A stretch of DNA of 64,000 bases from Alphaproteobacteria bacterium (lineage in GTDB: Bacteria > Pseudomonadota > Alphaproteobacteria > Rhodospirillales > WMHbin7). The notes under the pieces were generated by a model. That model was not told the origin of the DNA. It saw nothing but the letters and a program-made list of their open reading frames with translations, and searched no databases. Location: positions 1 through 64,000 of the forward strand of contig JADFZV010000013.1 in assembly GCA_015232335.1 (NCBI GenBank), read 5' to 3'. How positions within the stretch are numbered: position 1 is the stretch's first letter; each line of letters starts with the position of its first letter. This document shows, one piece after another, positions 61,131 through 64,000 of this stretch. The position numbers and the translations under genes were made by a program.

Positions 61131-61399
61131 AGGGTCCGGACTCATTAACCCCGCGAGACGCGCTCTTGAAGAAAATGGTCGAATGAAAGGAAAAAAGCGA
61201 AGGGCGTATCGGAAATACGGGCAAGCTTTTTGACGTATCAGTCGGCCATTTTCTTCAGAGCCCGAAGGGACGCGGTGATTTTTGCGCCCGGACGCGTTGC
61301 TTGCCCCTTGTGGACACCCAGTCCACCTCGGGTCAAGCGCCTGTCCGGACACGAAAACCCCCTGCGTCGCGTTCGTGGCGTTAATGGGTCCGGACCCTA
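61131..61399 (+). mobile_element. MITE-like element, copy B (269 bp, TA target duplication)
   Basis: TIRs TAGGGTCCGGACTCATTAAC ... GTTAATGGGTCCGGACCCTA (one mismatch); interior alignable to the reverse complement of copy A. Confidence 0.85.
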
Positions 61400-61432
61400 G
61401 CATGCCGGGCCGCTTCAACTCAACCCTTTCGC

Positions 61433-62180
61433 TCAAAGGGTCTTTCGAAGCACGATCGGCTTTTTACCCTTGCGCCGCTTGGCCAGTTGATTGAGCGATT
61501 CGACCAGAATCGAGAAACCCATGGCAAAGTAGATATAGCCCTTGGGAATATGGACCTGCAAACCTTCCGCGATCAATGACATGCCGACCAGGAACAGAAA
61601 GGAAAGGGCCAGCATCTTCACCGTGGGATGGCGCGTGATGAAAGCCGACAGCGGGTTCGCGGCCACCAACATGACCAGAACGGCGACGATCACGGCGGCC
61701 ACCATGACTGAAAGCTGCTGCGCCATGCCGACTGCGGTAATCACGGAATCGAGCGAAAAGATGATGTCCAGCACGGCGATCTGGCTGACCACCAGGGCAA
61801 AGCCCGCCTTGACGGCCCCCGCCCCCTGCCCCGCTTCCTCCTCGCCCTCCAGGCTGCCGTGAATTTCATGCGTTGCCTTGGCAAGCAAGAACAGTCCGCC
61901 GCCCAGCAAAATAAGGTCGCGCCAGGAAAAGCTTTGATCCATCAAGGTAAACAGGGGCTCGGTCAGTTTGACGATGAAGGCCAGGGCCGACAAAAGCAGA
62001 AGACGCGAGATCAGGGCCATGGCCAGACCGACCTTGCGGGCCAGCGGCTGCTGGGCAGCGGGCAGGCGCCCCGACAGAATGGCGATAAAAACCAGATTAT
62101 CCACGCCCAGCACGATTTCCAGCGTGACCAGGGTCAGGAAACTGACCCATACCGCCGGATCGTAAAGCATCTCGATCATT
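61433..62180 (-). CDS. TerC family membrane protein
   Basis: FLTLVTLEIVLGVDNLVFIAILSGRLPAAQQPLARKVGLAMAL; VVSQIAVLDIIFSLDSVITAVGMAQ. Confidence 0.93.
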
Positions 62181-62259
62181 CTGTATTCCCCTTCAAAATC
62201 TCGTCCTTGGGTCTGACTTAGGGCGCACCCGGCTTGGGCGCGCCCCGAAGCCAAACGGA

Positions 62260-62769
62260 TCAGTGCTGTTTGTGGTCCATGGACTTGTGATCCATGGGCT
62301 TGGCGGCATCGGCGCCATGGCTGGGGGTGGCCGCACCCAGGCCCTGGACATTCACTTCGACCGTGATCGAGCCCGAGCGTTCGAAGGTCAGCGTCAGGGG
62401 AAAGGTCGCCCCTTCCTTCAGGGGGGCCTTCAAGCCGATCAGCATGACATGCAGGCCGCCCGGCGCCAGCTTGGTCTCGGACCCGCCCGCCAGATCGATA
62501 TTCTCGACCTTGCGCATGCGCACGACATTGCCCTCGGTGATATGGGTGTGCAACTCCACCACGTTCGAGACATCGGCCGAGGCGGAAAGCAGCTTATCCG
62601 AAGCACCGCCGTTGACGATGGTCAGAAAGGCGCCGCCAGCCGGGGCCGAAGGCGCCGTGGCCCGCGCCCAGGGATGAACGATCTTGAGATCGCCCAGATT
62701 GTAATCATGCGCCTGAGCGCCGAGGGTGGCCGCGCACATCAGGGCGGTTAGAAAGAGGGTACGGAACAT
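62260..62769 (-). CDS. Copper chaperone PCu(A)C family protein
   Basis: IVHPWARATAPSAPAGGAFLTIVNGGASDKLLSASADVSNVVELHTHI..VVRMRKVENIDLAGGSETKLAPGGLHVMLIGLK; His/Met tail MDHKSMDHKQH. Confidence 0.93.
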   Translation of the reverse strand: MFRTLFLTALMCAATLGAQAHDYNLGDLKIVHPWARATAPSAPAGGAFLTIVNGGASDKLLSASADVSNVVELHTHITEGNVVRMRKVENIDLAGGSETKLAPGGLHVMLIGLKAPLKEGATFPLTLTFERSGSITVEVNVQGLGAATPSHGADAAKPMDHKSMDHKQH

Positions 62770-62816
62770 GCCTGATACTCCAGTAGAAAAGGAAGAATGG
62801 GGTTGTCTGGATGGTT

Positions 62817-63191
62817 TCAGGACAAGGGCGGCGGGGCGCGGGCGCGCGAATGGCCCAGGGGGAAAAGCGTGGAGAGAATACCCGTCGCCGAGGCATTGCG
62901 GGCCACGGCCACGCGAGAGAAAGGCAGATTCAACGCCTGGGGAAGCAGCAAGGCCGGAGAGGCGCAGGAAGACGCCGCGCAGTAGGGGCAATCGCCTGCA
63001 CCTGCGTTCTGACCCGCAGGCGCAAAGGCATTGCCGTGGTCCGAGCACAGGACGGCAGCATCCCGCATGGCCCTGGTCACCCGTACATCGGCCATGGCGG
63101 CCTCGGCGGGCAGCATCGCCTGAAATATCAAGGCAGCCACGGCCAACCAGGCGGCAAAGGAGCGGAATCGACGGGCAAGACACGGCATCAT
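62817..63191 (-). CDS. DUF2946-like / hypothetical secreted small protein with Cys-rich segment
   Basis: Signal-like N-terminus; CSDHGNAFAPAGQNAGAGDCPYCAAS. Confidence 0.5.
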   Translation of the reverse strand: MMPCLARRFRSFAAWLAVAALIFQAMLPAEAAMADVRVTRAMRDAAVLCSDHGNAFAPAGQNAGAGDCPYCAASSCASPALLLPQALNLPFSRVAVARNASATGILSTLFPLGHSRARAPPPLS

Positions 63192-63352
63192 GGCGAAAGT
63201 CTATGCCAGCCAAGACAAGGATGAAAGATGAAATGGGGGAGAGCAGTGGAGAGCGCAAGGCCCTAAAACGAGCAAGAACTTTCGGACGGAGGCTTGAGAG
63301 AATCGTGTCGGGTTGTTAGGGTCGGCAAAACCTTGTTGTATGGGGGGATGTG

Positions 63353-63787
63353 ATGGTTGATCTGGTTTGGCGCAAGTGGTTCGAGATCGGCCACGAAGTC
63401 ATCGACTTCGAGCATAAAATATTCTTCAGCCAGATTCACAAACTTCAGTGCCTAGTCAAAGAGAGTCATCACAAAGACGAGATCAGGCGGGTAATGGAAG
63501 AAATCATAAAATATGCTGATTTCCACTTTACGAGTGAAGAGAACATTATGATTGACGCGGCCTATCCCGGCCTTGAGGCGCATAAAAGCATTCACAGAAA
63601 CCTGATGCGGGACTTGCGGGAAACTATCAGCTCCTTCGACGGCGGCAGCGACAACGCAGAATTAATTGTCACTTTTCTGTTCAGGTGGCTGTTGGAACAT
63701 ACGATCAACGAGGACTTGGTCATTTCCAAATCGATCAAGGAAAAACATCTTAGGGAGTTCTTCCGAGCGGCCTCGGACCAGGAATAG
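63353..63787 (+). CDS. Bacteriohemerythrin
   Basis: IGHEVIDFEHKIFFSQIHKL, FHFTSEENIM, HKSIHRNLM, LEHTINEDL: hemerythrin di-iron ligands. Confidence 0.92.
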   Translation: MVDLVWRKWFEIGHEVIDFEHKIFFSQIHKLQCLVKESHHKDEIRRVMEEIIKYADFHFTSEENIMIDAAYPGLEAHKSIHRNLMRDLRETISSFDGGSDNAELIVTFLFRWLLEHTINEDLVISKSIKEKHLREFFRAASDQE

Positions 63788-63831
63788 CCGGGGCGCGGCG
63801 CAAAGCCCCTCTGCTGATCTCTACGAAAAAA

Positions 63832-63907
63832 TGGTGCCCAGGGTCGGAATCGAACCAACGACACTGCGATTTTCAGTCGCATGCTCTACCAACTGAGCTA
63901 CCTGGGC
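63832..63907 (-). tRNA. tRNA-Phe (GAA)
   Basis: Minus strand GCCCAGGTAGCTCAGTTGGTAGAGCATGCGACTGAAAATCGCAGTGTCGTTGGTTCGATTCCGACCCTGGGCACCA: 7-bp acceptor stem, GAA anticodon, T-loop GGTTCGATTCC, encoded CCA. Confidence 0.96.
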
Positions 63908-64000
63908 ACAGGGCTGTTGGCCTGTTAGAGGCCGCGCTTATAGAGGAATTCCCAGGGGGCGTCAATCCAGGCGGCCCGCCCCGTCACGCCCACGGCGGCG

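Noticed and set aside
61005-61436. 143-aa ORF spanning MITE copy B
   Set aside because: ORF is an accident of the repeat sequence; the homologous region of copy A is not a consistent full-length ORF.
62181-62259. Possible manganese (yybP-ykoY) riboswitch upstream of terC
   Set aside because: Gap is only ~79 bp and lacks recognisable conserved motif; GGGCGC repeats are better read as a terminator.
62770-63258. N-terminal extension of the PCuAC ORF to 63258
   Set aside because: Extension is out of register with a good signal peptide; MFRTLFLTALMCAATLGAQA at 62769 is the natural start.
63666-63896. ORF ending VPRVGIEPTTLRFSVACSTN
   Set aside because: C-terminal part is the translated tRNA-Phe gene, a common spurious ORF artefact.

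Overview
This 64 kb window is a gene-dense, high-GC chromosomal segment that looks like an alphaproteobacterium of Rhodospirillales/Magnetospirillum type (inferred from gene content and synteny, not tested). Most genes are on the minus strand. Recognisable blocks: a Calvin-cycle cluster (tkt-prk-glpX) preceded by an atypical response regulator; cca; dxs-ispA-xseB; purA-hisZ; serA-serC; DEAD-box helicase/AsnC; yacG-rng-maf; polyphosphate:AMP phosphotransferase; a complete rnf cluster with rseC-like and apbE genes; an MntA-HepT toxin-antitoxin pair; DUF2336/GGDEF and histidine kinase genes; htpG with a sigma-32-like promoter; a brnT remnant with brnA; clpS-clpA; a 1,579-aa FecR/NIDO/RTX protein; a RuBisCO-like protein plus cupin pair; CPA2 antiporter; MgtC; carD-fdxA; terC; PCuAC; hemerythrin; tRNA-Phe. 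The most notable observations are: (1) two copies of a ~270-bp MITE-like element with TA target duplications, one inserted exactly in a helicase stop codon so that it separates asnC from its Shine-Dalgarno sequence; (2) a RuBisCO-like protein translationally coupled to a cupin, consistent with an MTA-isoprenoid shunt; (3) a BrnT toxin with its centre missing beside an intact BrnA and a promoter carrying an operator-like palindrome; (4) several degenerate or altered-catalytic-site proteins (pseudo-receiver, GDD-type SGNH protein, dead metallophosphoesterase); (5) a perfect FNR-type box upstream of the giant RTX gene. No CRISPR array, prophage or transposase gene was seen.
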